Below, piece after piece: positions 9,569-18,242 of a stretch of DNA of 64,000 bases. The stretch is from Wolfiporia cocos. Its lineage: Eukaryota; Basidiomycota; Agaricomycetes; Polyporales; Phaeolaceae. Under the pieces are notes generated by a model that worked only from the letters and a program-made list of their open reading frames with translations, did no database searches and was not told the origin of the DNA. How positions within the stretch are numbered: position 1 is the first letter of the stretch; each line of letters begins with the position of its first letter. The DNA lies in the NCBI GenBank assembly GCA_029448655.1, contig JACCLO010000005.1, positions 3,658,001 through 3,722,000 on the forward strand, given 5' to 3'. Made by a program: the position numbers and the translations under genes.

Positions 9569-9952
9569 TTTCTTTTCCGTCTTTTTTGGACTGTAGGCTT
9601 AGATGCGTCTGCCATCTGCACATCTGAGTCTACAACCGGGTCTACGTCCATTGGCACATAGTTTACATTAATAGAGGAATTAAGCACGGTTTTATCCTCC
9701 CGCCAAGCTCCGGTGGGAGGCTCCTCTGAGGCTGTTACAAACGAATCGTCGGAGCATGTTGAAGCTCCGTCGTCGTCACCAGGCGCCAAATCTACAGAAC
9801 GTGGTACAGATATGTAATCGAATATCGGGGCCCCGGTTCCTAGCCCATATAGTCCATCCACCGGTTCGTTACCCTCCGAGGCAGATTCGGAGATAGAGAC
9901 ATTTACTGGTTCCTCGATCTCCAGAACTGAAAATTTATTATTAGAGAGGGGA
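9517..9952 (-). pseudogene. gag: C-terminal part of element A gag, severed by element B
   Basis: An open frame running from the B insertion site to TAG 9517-9519. When B and one target duplication are removed, the frame of the upstream gag piece (21894-19949) joins this piece without a shift. Combined length is 2382 nt, 793 residues. This part is acidic and then very basic (QKRRKRKCG near 9575), a plausible nucleic-acid-binding tail. It overlaps the pol frame by about 50 nt, and the sense run CAAAAAAG (A6 at 9582-9587) is the best candidate slip site in the overlap. Confidence 0.85.
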
Positions 9953-9957
9953 CGTAC

Positions 9958-10652
9958 TGACACAAACAAGGTTGTGGGACTCACGCTTTAGCTTGATAAC
10001 GACTTGAAGGAGTTGTTGAAGCTGGTGAGGAACGCTTGTAGGCGCAGTAGAGATGTTATGTGACTATGCGATAGCAGAGAACAAATCTAAGGCTTATCGT
10101 AGCGATAGCCCTACTTATATACATGCATTGTTTGGTTACCAGTAAGGGAGCCAAACATGAAGACGGTCTGTGCGCAGACATAACTAATACAGCTAAGTCG
10201 TAAACTACAGTAGACCATGTGCGCCGGTAATGGCCGCACCAGTAAGAAACGTTGTTAGGACCGTGGGTCCATGTTGTGGAAGTGGCGTTGCTACGTTAGT
10301 AAGCCATGCACGTGATAACTATATACCGGTATCGGGATATGAGTAATCGTAAGGGCATTGGCATGTGATAACGAGCGGGCCGCTTATCCAAATGTACTGA
10401 CATAGCCCGATATCGGGATATGAGTAAGGTGCGTGACACCGGAGGTTAGTCCGCTGAGTCATTGACGCGTACAAACGTGTTATGTACGTGTTGTTATGAC
10501 AGGTGGACGTATACCGCGTTGTGTACGTGTTGTTTGGTTGCGTGTACGTGTAGACGGGCGCTTAGCAGCGTAAATGTCTACAAGGTCGTAGAAATACCAG
10601 ATAAATAGGTAAAAATACGGGAAAAATATTGGCATGTCCCAAATCTGTGACA
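9958..10652 (-). repeat. 3' LTR of element B
   Basis: 695 bp from TGACACAAAC to CTGTGACA (plus strand), identical by eye to 19254-19948. U3 (plus 10089-10652) holds two copies of ATCGGGATATGAGTAA at 10331-10346 and 10412-10427, several GTACGTG words at 10470-10552 and the word GGGCGCTTAG at 10556-10565, which is shared with element A. Confidence 0.97.
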
Positions 10653-10653
10653 T

Positions 10654-10666
10654 TACCCCCTCTTCA
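10654..10666 (-). promoter_or_regulatory. Polypurine tract of element B
   Basis: The sense strand reads GAAGAGGGGGTAA directly before the 3' LTR. It lies about 25-40 bp downstream of the pol stop and is nearly the same as the tract of element A. Confidence 0.85.
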
Positions 10667-10691
10667 GGTTTCATTGTCCCTAATGGAACGA

Positions 10692-13600
10692 TTACTTTCC
10701 TGTGGAGCCGAATCCACCAGCACCGCGTTCGGATTTAATCTTTTCAAAGTAAGATTTTCCGTGTAGCGTAATATGCGGGTCCTTTGCAACTTCGCAGATT
10801 AGCTGAGCAATCTTATCCCCGGCTCGGATATCGATAGATACGTCCGAGTGATTCCGGAGAATAATGATTACTTCGCCTTGATAATCGTGGTCGATGACGC
10901 CACCCATTACGTCTATGCCTTTGCGGGCGAGACTAGAGCGGGGGGCGATACGTCCGTAAGTGCCGAAAGGTACCTGGATTTTCAGTTTGGTATTGTATTC
11001 TGTCTGCCCGTGAGCTGGCAGAACGTCGCCTGTTGCGGTGTACAGGTCAAACCCAACCGAGTCCTTGGTTCCTTTTTCCGGCATTCGGCCGCCTTCGCCG
11101 ACTACGATTTTCAAGTCCGCGTTTTGGTTAATGTCAGCTGACATCCATCCCCCGTCGGGGTGTCTAACCATGCGCTGCTTAGGATCCTTCGCAAATTTTT
11201 CGCGATACTGCGGCCAGTCGTCTGGCCACGTGCATTCATCGGCTTCCCAGTCGTCGCTATCAGGGTCGAAGACGTGAACTGCTTCTTTCCTTCTAGCTGA
11301 TCGCCTGAGGGGGACATCCTGCATTGGAATAGGGTGTGAAGCCTTGTATTCCTGTAGAATGTCATATGCCGAGTCGAGATCGGCTTCGCGTACCCAGGAG
11401 TCGTCATTGATACCGAACCCTTTCCATCGGATTCTGTATTCAACTCTTCCTGCGCGGAGGCGATGATCTAAGATCTTCTCGACTTCCCATACTTCCTCGC
11501 CGTCGACCATTTCTGGTTGAGGCTCTGGTTTTTTCTGATGCACAGGGTCCTTGTACATGACCAACTTAGAAGCGTGGAATACTGGGTGGTAAGCCCTGTA
11601 TTGCTCGTCCATATGTACCCTAAAGGTGACCGGAGATAATTGTTCAATTATCTTAAATGGTCCCAAATAGCGTGGACTAAGACTTCTTTCGGAGTCTTGC
11701 CAGCTACGGGCGTCGACGAGAACTTTGTCGCCAACTTTAAACGGTACCGAGCGCTTGTGTTGATCATAGTACCAAGACCAGCGTTCGGCAGCCAATTTCA
11801 TAGCTGCCTTAGCTTGTTCTTGTGCTGACCATCTGGCGTAAGCAAATTGATTTAAATCCGAATATTGCGTCGGCTTCAAATCCGTAGGTCCTGCATTGGG
11901 ATGCCTTCCTAGTTCGACGAAGAATGGACTATTCTTGGTCGTCTCGCTAGCCGCGTTATTGTACGCGAACTCTGCCGTGGGGAGGTAGAACACCCAGTTA
12001 TCTTTTTGGATAACGTCGATGTAGCATCGTAGGTATTGTTCTAGAATTTGGTTAATTCTCTCCGTTTGGCCGTCCGCTTGCGGGTGGTAGGCTGTCGTCA
12101 TCGACCTCTGAATTCCCAATTGCTCGCACCATCCCTTGAATAGCTCAGAAGAGAATTGCGGTCCTCTGTCCGAAATGATTTGTTTCGGAAGCCCGTGGTT
12201 CGGATAAATCCGAAGGTACAGGAGGTTCGCTAATTCCTTCGCCGAGATATTGTCTGACGTGGGAATGAAGTGTGCGCGCTTGGTCAATCGGTCCACTACT
12301 ACCATAATGGCAGTGAACTGTTTGCGTTCACCGCTGGGCGGTAAGTGAACGATGAAGTCGATTGTGATTGTGTCCCAGGGTGCTTCCGGTACTGGGAGCG
12401 GTTGCAGGGGTCCATACGGGGTCTGGTTGCGGTTCTTCATGCGTTGACATGTGTCACAACCTTCCACATATTGCTTCACCATTGTGGTCATTCCAGGCCA
12501 CCAGTAATTACGTGACAGAAGTTCGTAGGTCTTCCATCGTCCGAAGTGTCCGGCAGTCACATGGTCATGATGTAACTCCAGAATCTTCGTGCGCAATTCC
12601 TTAGGCTCTTTTGGAACGTACACTTTTCCTCGTCTGAGGAGTAATCCGGCCTCCATGTTCCATTCCTGGAGATCTTTACCGAATTCCTTGGGACCACTTT
12701 TTAGTAGTTCCTGGTAATCCTTGGTAATCTGATCGTTCATGAGGGCTTGTCGGATTTGTCGGAGGAGGTCCTCGTCGCCTGATTGTATCTCCTGCTGTGA
12801 CGCTTCTAGCGCCCTAACCGTGAAGTATTCCGGTTTCAGCAAAATTTGATCGCGATTATCGAGTTCCACCCCCTCTTCATGGTCTGGCCTCCGTGACAGA
12901 GGGTCAGCCGTGAGCATTGTTTTACCGGGTTTGTGGCACATGGTGAAGTTGAACCTTGTCAGGTAAAGACTCCAACGTGCCTGTCTCCGGGTTAGCCGTT
13001 GTGCCGATTTGAAATATGTCAGATTGAGATGATCCGACCATACTTCAAATTTGTGTGGGTGTCCTTCGAGGTAATGTCTCCATTCCTCTAGAGCGCGGAT
13101 GATTGCGAGCAACTCCTTATCGTAAATCTCATAGTTCCTTTCGGCTGCTGATAGAGATTTCGAGTAAAAGGCTACCGGGTGCCAGAGCTTATCCTCCGAA
13201 GAGTATTGCGATAGCACTGCACCAGTTGCGTAATCGGAAGAATCCGCTTCCACGCGGAACGGGGACTCCTGATCTGGGATCCGGAGTATTGGAGCCGATG
13301 TGAAAGCTTCCTTAAGAGTTTGGAAAGCTTCCGCTTGTTCGGGTCCCCAGTTCCATTGCGTGTTTTTCTTGGACAGATCGGTTAACGGCTTAACCACTTT
13401 GGAGAAGTCTTTAATGAACCGACGGTAGTAATTGGCGAAGCCAACAAAGGCTTGGACGTCCTTCACCTTGGCAGGTGTAGGCCAGTCCATGACACCAGCT
13501 ACCTTCTTAGGGTCCATTTCGACTTTTCCTTTGGAAATGACCATTCCCAGGTATTCAATACTACTTTGTTCGAAGAAGCACTTTTCAGGCTTCGCGAACA

Positions 13601-15227
13601 AGTCGTTGTCTTGCAAGATTTGTAATACTTGCTTGACTATACGACGATGTTCCAGCAGGTCGTTTCCGAACACAAGGATGTCGTCTAGGTAGACAATGAC
13701 CTTTCCTTCTCTGATAAGGTCACCTAGAATATCGTTCATCATGTGTTGGAACGTGCTGGGTGCATTACAAAAACCGAAGTACATGACTACAGCTTCGTAA
13801 AGGCCGTTAGGCGTAATGAATGCGGTCTTCCATTCATCTCCCTCCTTGATTCTCACGTTGTTGTAACCCCAACGCAAGTCGAGCTTCGTAAATATCGAAG
13901 CCTGGCTAAGCTTATCGATAAGCTCGTCTATGCGTGGGAGAGGGTACCTGTTTTTAATGGTCAAGTCGTTCACCTTTCGGTAATCGACTACCATTCGGGC
14001 TCCGCCGTCTTTTTTAGGGACGAAGAAGACCGGGCTCGCGATCGGAGATTTTGAGTGCCGGATGTAGCCCTTCCGTAACTCTTCCTGAATCCACTGATCT
14101 AGCGAGTTCGCTTCCTGAGGAGACATCTTGTATGCCTTACTCGGGGGCGGTAGTACCGCGTCATCGGGGAAGTCGATGGCGTGGTCATATGGTTTCTGTT
14201 CGGGCATCCTTTCGGATGCGCGTTGAGAGAATACCGTGGGACCAAACTCCTGGTATTCCTCCGGAACCAAGGATTTCCATTTCTGGAGATCCGCATCTGT
14301 CAGGAATTCATCATCTGACTTCTCCGTTATCGACTGAATGGCGTCGATAAGGAGTTCCGTTCCTTCGTCAAGGGTGTTCACCCAAGCGACAAAGGGATTC
14401 TCCGGCTCCTCTAAGCCGAGAAAATCTATTGGAAAGTCGTTGATGATTTGATAGATGTTGCGGGGTTCGATTTCGTCTTCTTCCTCAGAAATCGAAACCC
14501 GTTTGCCATGTTTGCATTTTTCCGTGCACCGATATGTGAAGGTTCCTTCCGGCCAGTTGAAGTCCGGGTTGTGTTTCAGGAACCAATCATATCCGAGGAT
14601 CACATCCGCATTCTGTACGTCCATTACGTACAAGAATTCGGTGGACTTGTGTTCCTCGTGCACCATATAAGCTTTTACTGCCATATTGATATTACCGGCG
14701 GTATTAGAGGTACCGTCGGCGTTACGAATCTCGAGAGGCGAAGGTAGTTTTTGAGTGACTAACTTTTCCTCGTGGACGAGTTTCTTATCAATGACGCTTA
14801 TAGATGCACCGGTGTCGATTAATGCCATGGCGTTGACTTTCTTTCCGTAGACCCACAATTCCACTTCGATAGAGAACGATTTATTGTCGTCTCGAGAATC
14901 GTTTCCATGTACATGATACAAAGTGAAAAATTTAGACGCGAGCGGGTCAGGATAAAAGTATTTTACAGGAGGGGCACGTGTAGCTAGTGTCCTTGTCCTC
15001 CGGGCAAAGTCCATTGCCGAGTTACCGAATATGCCGAGATGGGATACCGGGTGACGTACGACCGCCTTATCTTCCCACGAGATAAGGGGTCCTTGTGAAG
15101 CCCCGTCGTAGGGGTGCTCTTCTTCAGGGAGCTGTATGCTCCCAGCCGCTGCGGGGCTGGTGCATTCTTCACAAGACGTCTTCGAGACGCGTGGTGGGGG
15201 CGAGGGGAACCGAGATGGTCCCGACAT
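10692..15227 (-). CDS. pol: Pol polyprotein of element B: PR-RT-RH-IN-chromodomain-dUTPase
   Basis: 1511 residues with an ATG at 15227 (MSGPSRFPSPPPR), overlapping the end of gag by 59 nt in the +1 frame. Domains: aspartic protease with ALIDTGAS (DTG at 138-140), reverse transcriptase with VYLDDILVF (about 512), RNase H (EADSSDYATG), integrase with an HHCC motif (HHDHVTAGH to CDTCQ, about 885-930) and a D,D-35-E core (TIDFIVHLPP, ISDRGPQFSS, HPQADGQTERINQILE). Then come a good chromodomain (VWEVEKILDHR to YRIRWKGF to SWVREADL, about 1243-1297) and a terminal dUTPase (1372-1511). Chromodomains bias integration toward marked chromatin. Expression may use the ATG or a +1 shift. No lesion was seen. 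Confidence 0.96.
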   Translation of the reverse strand: MSGPSRFPSPPPRVSKTSCEECTSPAAAGSIQLPEEEHPYDGASQGPLISWEDKAVVRHPVSHLGIFGNSAMDFARRTRTLATRAPPVKYFYPDPLASKFFTLYHVHGNDSRDDNKSFSIEVELWVYGKKVNAMALIDTGASISVIDKKLVHEEKLVTQKLPSPLEIRNADGTSNTAGNINMAVKAYMVHEEHKSTEFLYVMDVQNADVILGYDWFLKHNPDFNWPEGTFTYRCTEKCKHGKRVSISEEEDEIEPRNIYQIINDFPIDFLGLEEPENPFVAWVNTLDEGTELLIDAIQSITEKSDDEFLTDADLQKWKSLVPEEYQEFGPTVFSQRASERMPEQKPYDHAIDFPDDAVLPPPSKAYKMSPQEANSLDQWIQEELRKGYIRHSKSPIASPVFFVPKKDGGARMVVDYRKVNDLTIKNRYPLPRIDELIDKLSQASIFTKLDLRWGYNNVRIKEGDEWKTAFITPNGLYEAVVMYFGFCNAPSTFQHMMNDILGDLIREGKVIVYLDDILVFGNDLLEHRRIVKQVLQILQDNDLFAKPEKCFFEQSSIEYLGMVISKGKVEMDPKKVAGVMDWPTPAKVKDVQAFVGFANYYRRFIKDFSKVVKPLTDLSKKNTQWNWGPEQAEAFQTLKEAFTSAPILRIPDQESPFRVEADSSDYATGAVLSQYSSEDKLWHPVAFYSKSLSAAERNYEIYDKELLAIIRALEEWRHYLEGHPHKFEVWSDHLNLTYFKSAQRLTRRQARWSLYLTRFNFTMCHKPGKTMLTADPLSRRPDHEEGVELDNRDQILLKPEYFTVRALEASQQEIQSGDEDLLRQIRQALMNDQITKDYQELLKSGPKEFGKDLQEWNMEAGLLLRRGKVYVPKEPKELRTKILELHHDHVTAGHFGRWKTYELLSRNYWWPGMTTMVKQYVEGCDTCQRMKNRNQTPYGPLQPLPVPEAPWDTITIDFIVHLPPSGERKQFTAIMVVVDRLTKRAHFIPTSDNISAKELANLLYLRIYPNHGLPKQIISDRGPQFSSELFKGWCEQLGIQRSMTTAYHPQADGQTERINQILEQYLRCYIDVIQKDNWVFYLPTAEFAYNNAASETTKNSPFFVELGRHPNAGPTDLKPTQYSDLNQFAYARWSAQEQAKAAMKLAAERWSWYYDQHKRSVPFKVGDKVLVDARSWQDSERSLSPRYLGPFKIIEQLSPVTFRVHMDEQYRAYHPVFHASKLVMYKDPVHQKKPEPQPEMVDGEEVWEVEKILDHRLRAGRVEYRIRWKGFGINDDSWVREADLDSAYDILQEYKASHPIPMQDVPLRRSARRKEAVHVFDPDSDDWEADECTWPDDWPQYREKFAKDPKQRMVRHPDGGWMSADINQNADLKIVVGEGGRMPEKGTKDSVGFDLYTATGDVLPAHGQTEYNTKLKIQVPFGTYGRIAPRSSLARKGIDVMGGVIDHDYQGEVIIILRNHSDVSIDIRAGDKIAQLICEVAKDPHITLHGKSYFEKIKSERGAGGFGSTGK
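10695..11114 (-). other. dUTPase domain at the C-terminus of element B Pol
   Basis: About 140 residues after the chromodomain, ending at the Pol stop. The five motifs are complete: I KDSVGFDLYTA, II GRIAPRSSLARKG, III GVIDHDYQGEV with the catalytic Asp, IV RAGDKIAQLI, V RGAGGFGSTGK. The domain lies after integrase, unlike element A where it precedes the protease. Confidence 0.96.
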
Positions 15228-17208
15228 TGGCGACAGTGGTGGCGGGGGCCGAGGGTCCTGCTGAGTTTGAGTCAGCCGTCACTTCTTCCCAGATCGTTCG
15301 GGCACGATACGTCTTGCCATCCGCGGGGGGCGCCGAGTACGGCTTCTTGCCAGAAGCCTGTCCCTTTCCACTACCCGAAGGAGCAGCCGGGGTCTTTCCA
15401 GACGCGGCAGCTGCATCCTTCGCCCTTTGTTGTTCGGCCCGCTGAGCGGCAGGCACGAACGTTCCCGCGGCCTTGTCTGCCGCAAGCTTAGGACATTTGT
15501 TGAAGTAATGTCCTGTCTGCTTGCAGTATGTGCAGACGGCGTTGGTGGTGTCGGCGGGGGCTTTAGCGGGCGCCTTTCCCTTGTCCTTCTTCTTCTCCGA
15601 CTTCTTTGCAGAAGTGGAGGACGTCTCCTTCTTTTCGGCAGGTGCCGAGTCCTTCTTGCTGGCCTTCTCGAAGATCGACCCCTTGATCTTGTCTGGATAT
15701 GACGTTTGGTACATTTCCAGCGCGAAGTCGATGAGGGGCTCGATGTCGGTCGGGGCCTTGAAGAACGGGGTCTTGCCGAGGACGTTCAAGGTGTCCTTAA
15801 CCTTTTCGGGGAGAGTCTCGGTAAATTCCCATACCAGAGTCTCATTGGCGGTTTCGGAGAGGCGGCCGAGGGTGCGGAATCGTTCACAGTAGTTGAAGTA
15901 GTTTGACTCGGCGAGTTCCTTACCCTTGGTACCGTAGTAGCCGCGAATTTCCTTCTTGGCTATCTCCTTGTCCGTCATTTTCCCATATTGCACCATTACG
16001 GATTTGGTGAAGTCCTCCCAGGTGCCGAGAGGTTCACCGTTTCCTGCCTTCTTGATGAGAGGCGAGAAAAACTTGTATGCGTCCCCTGTGACGCGGAAGA
16101 GAGCCGTGGTGATACGGTCGTGGTCATCGTAGACCCTGAGCGTACCGAAGTACAGGCCCATCTTCTCCACCCATTCCTGCGCGGTCACCTTTCCAGATGA
16201 CCCAGAGAATTCGGGGGGAGGGGGAATTTTCAGGTTTTGAGGCAGACCTGGAATCTGCGGGGCGACGGCTGCTGCAGCAGCAGCTGCAGCTTGTGCGGCG
16301 GCAGCGGCCTCGGCTGCACGGGCTTGAGCACTGCCGGGGGCCGGTGCGGGTTCTTCCGGGGGCGTGCGGACGCCGGGAGGGTTGGGAACGGAGGGATTCT
16401 TTCGAATCCTCCGGAGTTCCTCGTCGACCTTCTCCATTCGCTCGGCGAACGCATCCTCGAGGTCATCCAGCCGGGACCGGTAGTCCTTTCGGAGCTCCTT
16501 TTCCAGCGTGGTGAACTTGGCGGTGTACTCCTGTCGGAGTTCCTTGCCGAGGTCCACCAGCGTGGACAAAACCTCGTTGCGGACTGAATTTACCGCCTCG
16601 TGTAGCTCGTCTTGGGCTTTTTGTTCAATTGCCCTGGATTGCCCAACCAGGGAGTCGATTCTGCCATGGATCCGCTCCAGGCGCGCGTGCACCATTCGAC
16701 CGAGGGTGTCGGTGGTGTCGTGTGAGATAGCCGCACTTCGTTGTACGGCGGCGTCGATTATTGGCCCATGTAGGGACCCATCCACCTTGTGGTGTTCTTC
16801 CTCCGGCAGGTACGCCTTGAGGTTGTTTTCGACAGCGACATTGGTTTGTCGCGTCGGCCCCGTAAATTCCATTTCGAGGGTGGTGGCGGGCCCGATAGGG
16901 CGAGTTCGACGAGCCGGAGGGTATCCGGCAATGGGCGAGCCTGGGCGCGTACCCATGGGGTTGGTCGGAGATTCCCGTTGCGGGGGAGCAAACTCCGGCA
17001 CTTCCTCTTCCTCCTCTTCTTCCTCTTCCTCTCCCTCGCTTAAGTGCTCCAGCGTCACCAGTGGCTGGGTTCCCGAGGGACCAGCTACCGGGGTCACCGG
17101 GCCTTCTGAGCGGAGGCGCATCTTGCGGGGGGCGAGAGGGGTGCTGACGGAGGAGGTGGAGGACATTGTGAATCTGTTTGTGACGAATGTTAGTTTCCGG
17201 TTACTCAT
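15169..17208 (-). CDS. gag: Gag polyprotein of element B
   Basis: 679 residues from ATG 17208; a second in-frame ATG (MSSTSSVSTPL) is at 17166. The N-terminal third is acidic and proline-rich. Next is a long predicted coiled coil (about 200-275: LHEAVNSVRNEVLSTLVDLG onward) and an alanine-rich linker. The retrotransposon gag capsid domain follows (TAQEWVEKMGLYFGTLRVY to the YQTSYPDK region, about 340-525), then a lysine-rich segment. One canonical CCHC zinc knuckle (CTYCKQTGHYFNKC, about 560-573) should bind the genomic RNA. Gag forms the virus-like particle in the cytoplasm. Its end overlaps pol. Confidence 0.93.
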   Translation of the reverse strand: MSNRKLTFVTNRFTMSSTSSVSTPLAPRKMRLRSEGPVTPVAGPSGTQPLVTLEHLSEGEEEEEEEEEEVPEFAPPQRESPTNPMGTRPGSPIAGYPPARRTRPIGPATTLEMEFTGPTRQTNVAVENNLKAYLPEEEHHKVDGSLHGPIIDAAVQRSAAISHDTTDTLGRMVHARLERIHGRIDSLVGQSRAIEQKAQDELHEAVNSVRNEVLSTLVDLGKELRQEYTAKFTTLEKELRKDYRSRLDDLEDAFAERMEKVDEELRRIRKNPSVPNPPGVRTPPEEPAPAPGSAQARAAEAAAAAQAAAAAAAAVAPQIPGLPQNLKIPPPPEFSGSSGKVTAQEWVEKMGLYFGTLRVYDDHDRITTALFRVTGDAYKFFSPLIKKAGNGEPLGTWEDFTKSVMVQYGKMTDKEIAKKEIRGYYGTKGKELAESNYFNYCERFRTLGRLSETANETLVWEFTETLPEKVKDTLNVLGKTPFFKAPTDIEPLIDFALEMYQTSYPDKIKGSIFEKASKKDSAPAEKKETSSTSAKKSEKKKDKGKAPAKAPADTTNAVCTYCKQTGHYFNKCPKLAADKAAGTFVPAAQRAEQQRAKDAAAASGKTPAAPSGSGKGQASGKKPYSAPPADGKTYRARTIWEEVTADSNSAGPSAPATTVANVGTISVPLAPTTRLEDVL

Positions 17209-17309
17209 TGTCTTAGATTCTTAAGAAGGGACTGGGTTTGAAAGCTGCAACTTTCGTTATAGATCACACTCGCACTCTATTTCAGAGTTAAAAGACGATA
17301 GTATTGCTA

Positions 17310-18233
17310 CTACACAATCGCGAGTATATCCTCTTCTACCGAAGTAGTCGAGGGCCCTGCCACCTTGTCAGGTGGTGTTACACCGAAGGCAAAAGTAATA
17401 TGTAGCGCTACGCATTCTGCTACGATACTAGCTAAGTCCGTACGCCAATCCAAAAAGGAAATATTGCCGAGCTGTTTACAGTACTTCTTCATAATTCTCC
17501 AATCTCTATTTGTGATCCTTCCCCGTCTCGCTCTATCCTTTACGTTATCCACCAAGTCCTCTAATTCTACTACCATAGTATGGAAACGCATGTCGTTTTC
17601 CATATGGAAGCCTGGGTAATTAGGGGGGTGGTTGGCGAGAGGAGTGAGGCGAGTGAGAGTGCCTTCTAGCATGGGAATAACTTGGTCGCATGCTTGGAGA
17701 GGCTTCTTCTTCCCGAAGACGAGGGAAGGGTCGAGAATCTTGTGGTTGGCCGGAACGGAAGGTCCGGCCGCCGGGCTGGAGAGACGGAGGGCCAGTGAAG
17801 AAGCTGCTTGCTTGGCTTCCTTGGCGGCTTGTTTGGCGGCGATTCGCTTATTCAGCTTATCGCGAGCGAGCTTGAGCTTGTTGATTTCGCGGAGTTCGAT
17901 AAGGTTCTCCATGGCGGTAATGGATTGCGCTAGCTTCTCTTCCTCTGTCCAGATACGCTTAGCGAGCGGAACTGGCTTAGGAGGTCGAGGAGCGGGTTTC
18001 CCAGCCTCAGCGATGTGCTTTGGCATGTGGACGGGAATCTCCCAAAGATGGAGCTTCCCGGTGTAGTCTTCCTTTACAGGAAGAGTGTAAGTGACGTCCT
18101 CTGCCCGAGGAATATCGGCGGTGTCGATGCGGCTGAGAAGGGACCGCTTCGCCGGTTTGACGTAGGGGGCAGTGGAGGAGCCACGGGTGCGACGGGTAAC
18201 GCGGGGCATGATTCTAGAAAGTGCAGCCTTCAT
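17310..18233 (-). CDS. Extra ORF of element B upstream of gag, unknown function
   Basis: The open frame runs from ATG 18233 (MKAALSRIMPRVTRRT) to the stop at 17310-17312, about 307 residues; an in-frame ATG at 18209 is also possible. It lies between the leader and gag in the sense direction, about 100 nt before gag and in a different frame. The N-terminus is basic (PRVTRRTRG). A helix-rich, probably coiled-coil segment follows (EEEKLAQSITAMENLIELRE to KRIAAKQAAKEAKQAA). The C-terminal half resembles a small folded domain (VVELEDLVDNVKDRARRGR, NRDWRIMKKYCKQLG). I recognise no family. It lacks the zinc knuckle and protease motifs and is not a copy of gag from A or B. Confidence 0.7.
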   Translation of the reverse strand: MKAALSRIMPRVTRRTRGSSTAPYVKPAKRSLLSRIDTADIPRAEDVTYTLPVKEDYTGKLHLWEIPVHMPKHIAEAGKPAPRPPKPVPLAKRIWTEEEKLAQSITAMENLIELREINKLKLARDKLNKRIAAKQAAKEAKQAASSLALRLSSPAAGPSVPANHKILDPSLVFGKKKPLQACDQVIPMLEGTLTRLTPLANHPPNYPGFHMENDMRFHTMVVELEDLVDNVKDRARRGRITNRDWRIMKKYCKQLGNISFLDWRTDLASIVAECVALHITFAFGVTPPDKVAGPSTTSVEEDILAIV

Positions 18234-18242
18234 GAGAAACAA

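Noticed and set aside
10480..10674. Frame in the LTR of element B with a hydrophobic stretch, repeated at 19776
   Set aside because: LTR duplication explains the repetition, and the hydrophobic run comes from AT-rich U3 sequence.
17052..17208. Retroviral-type envelope gene in either element
   Set aside because: I looked for an extra frame with signal peptide and transmembrane anchor after pol or before gag and found none; the pre-gag ORF of B lacks such features.
16508..17224. 238-codon plus-strand frame across element B gag
   Set aside because: It is antisense to gag, which has the capsid domain and zinc knuckle; composition is a shadow of the acidic and serine-rich gag codons.
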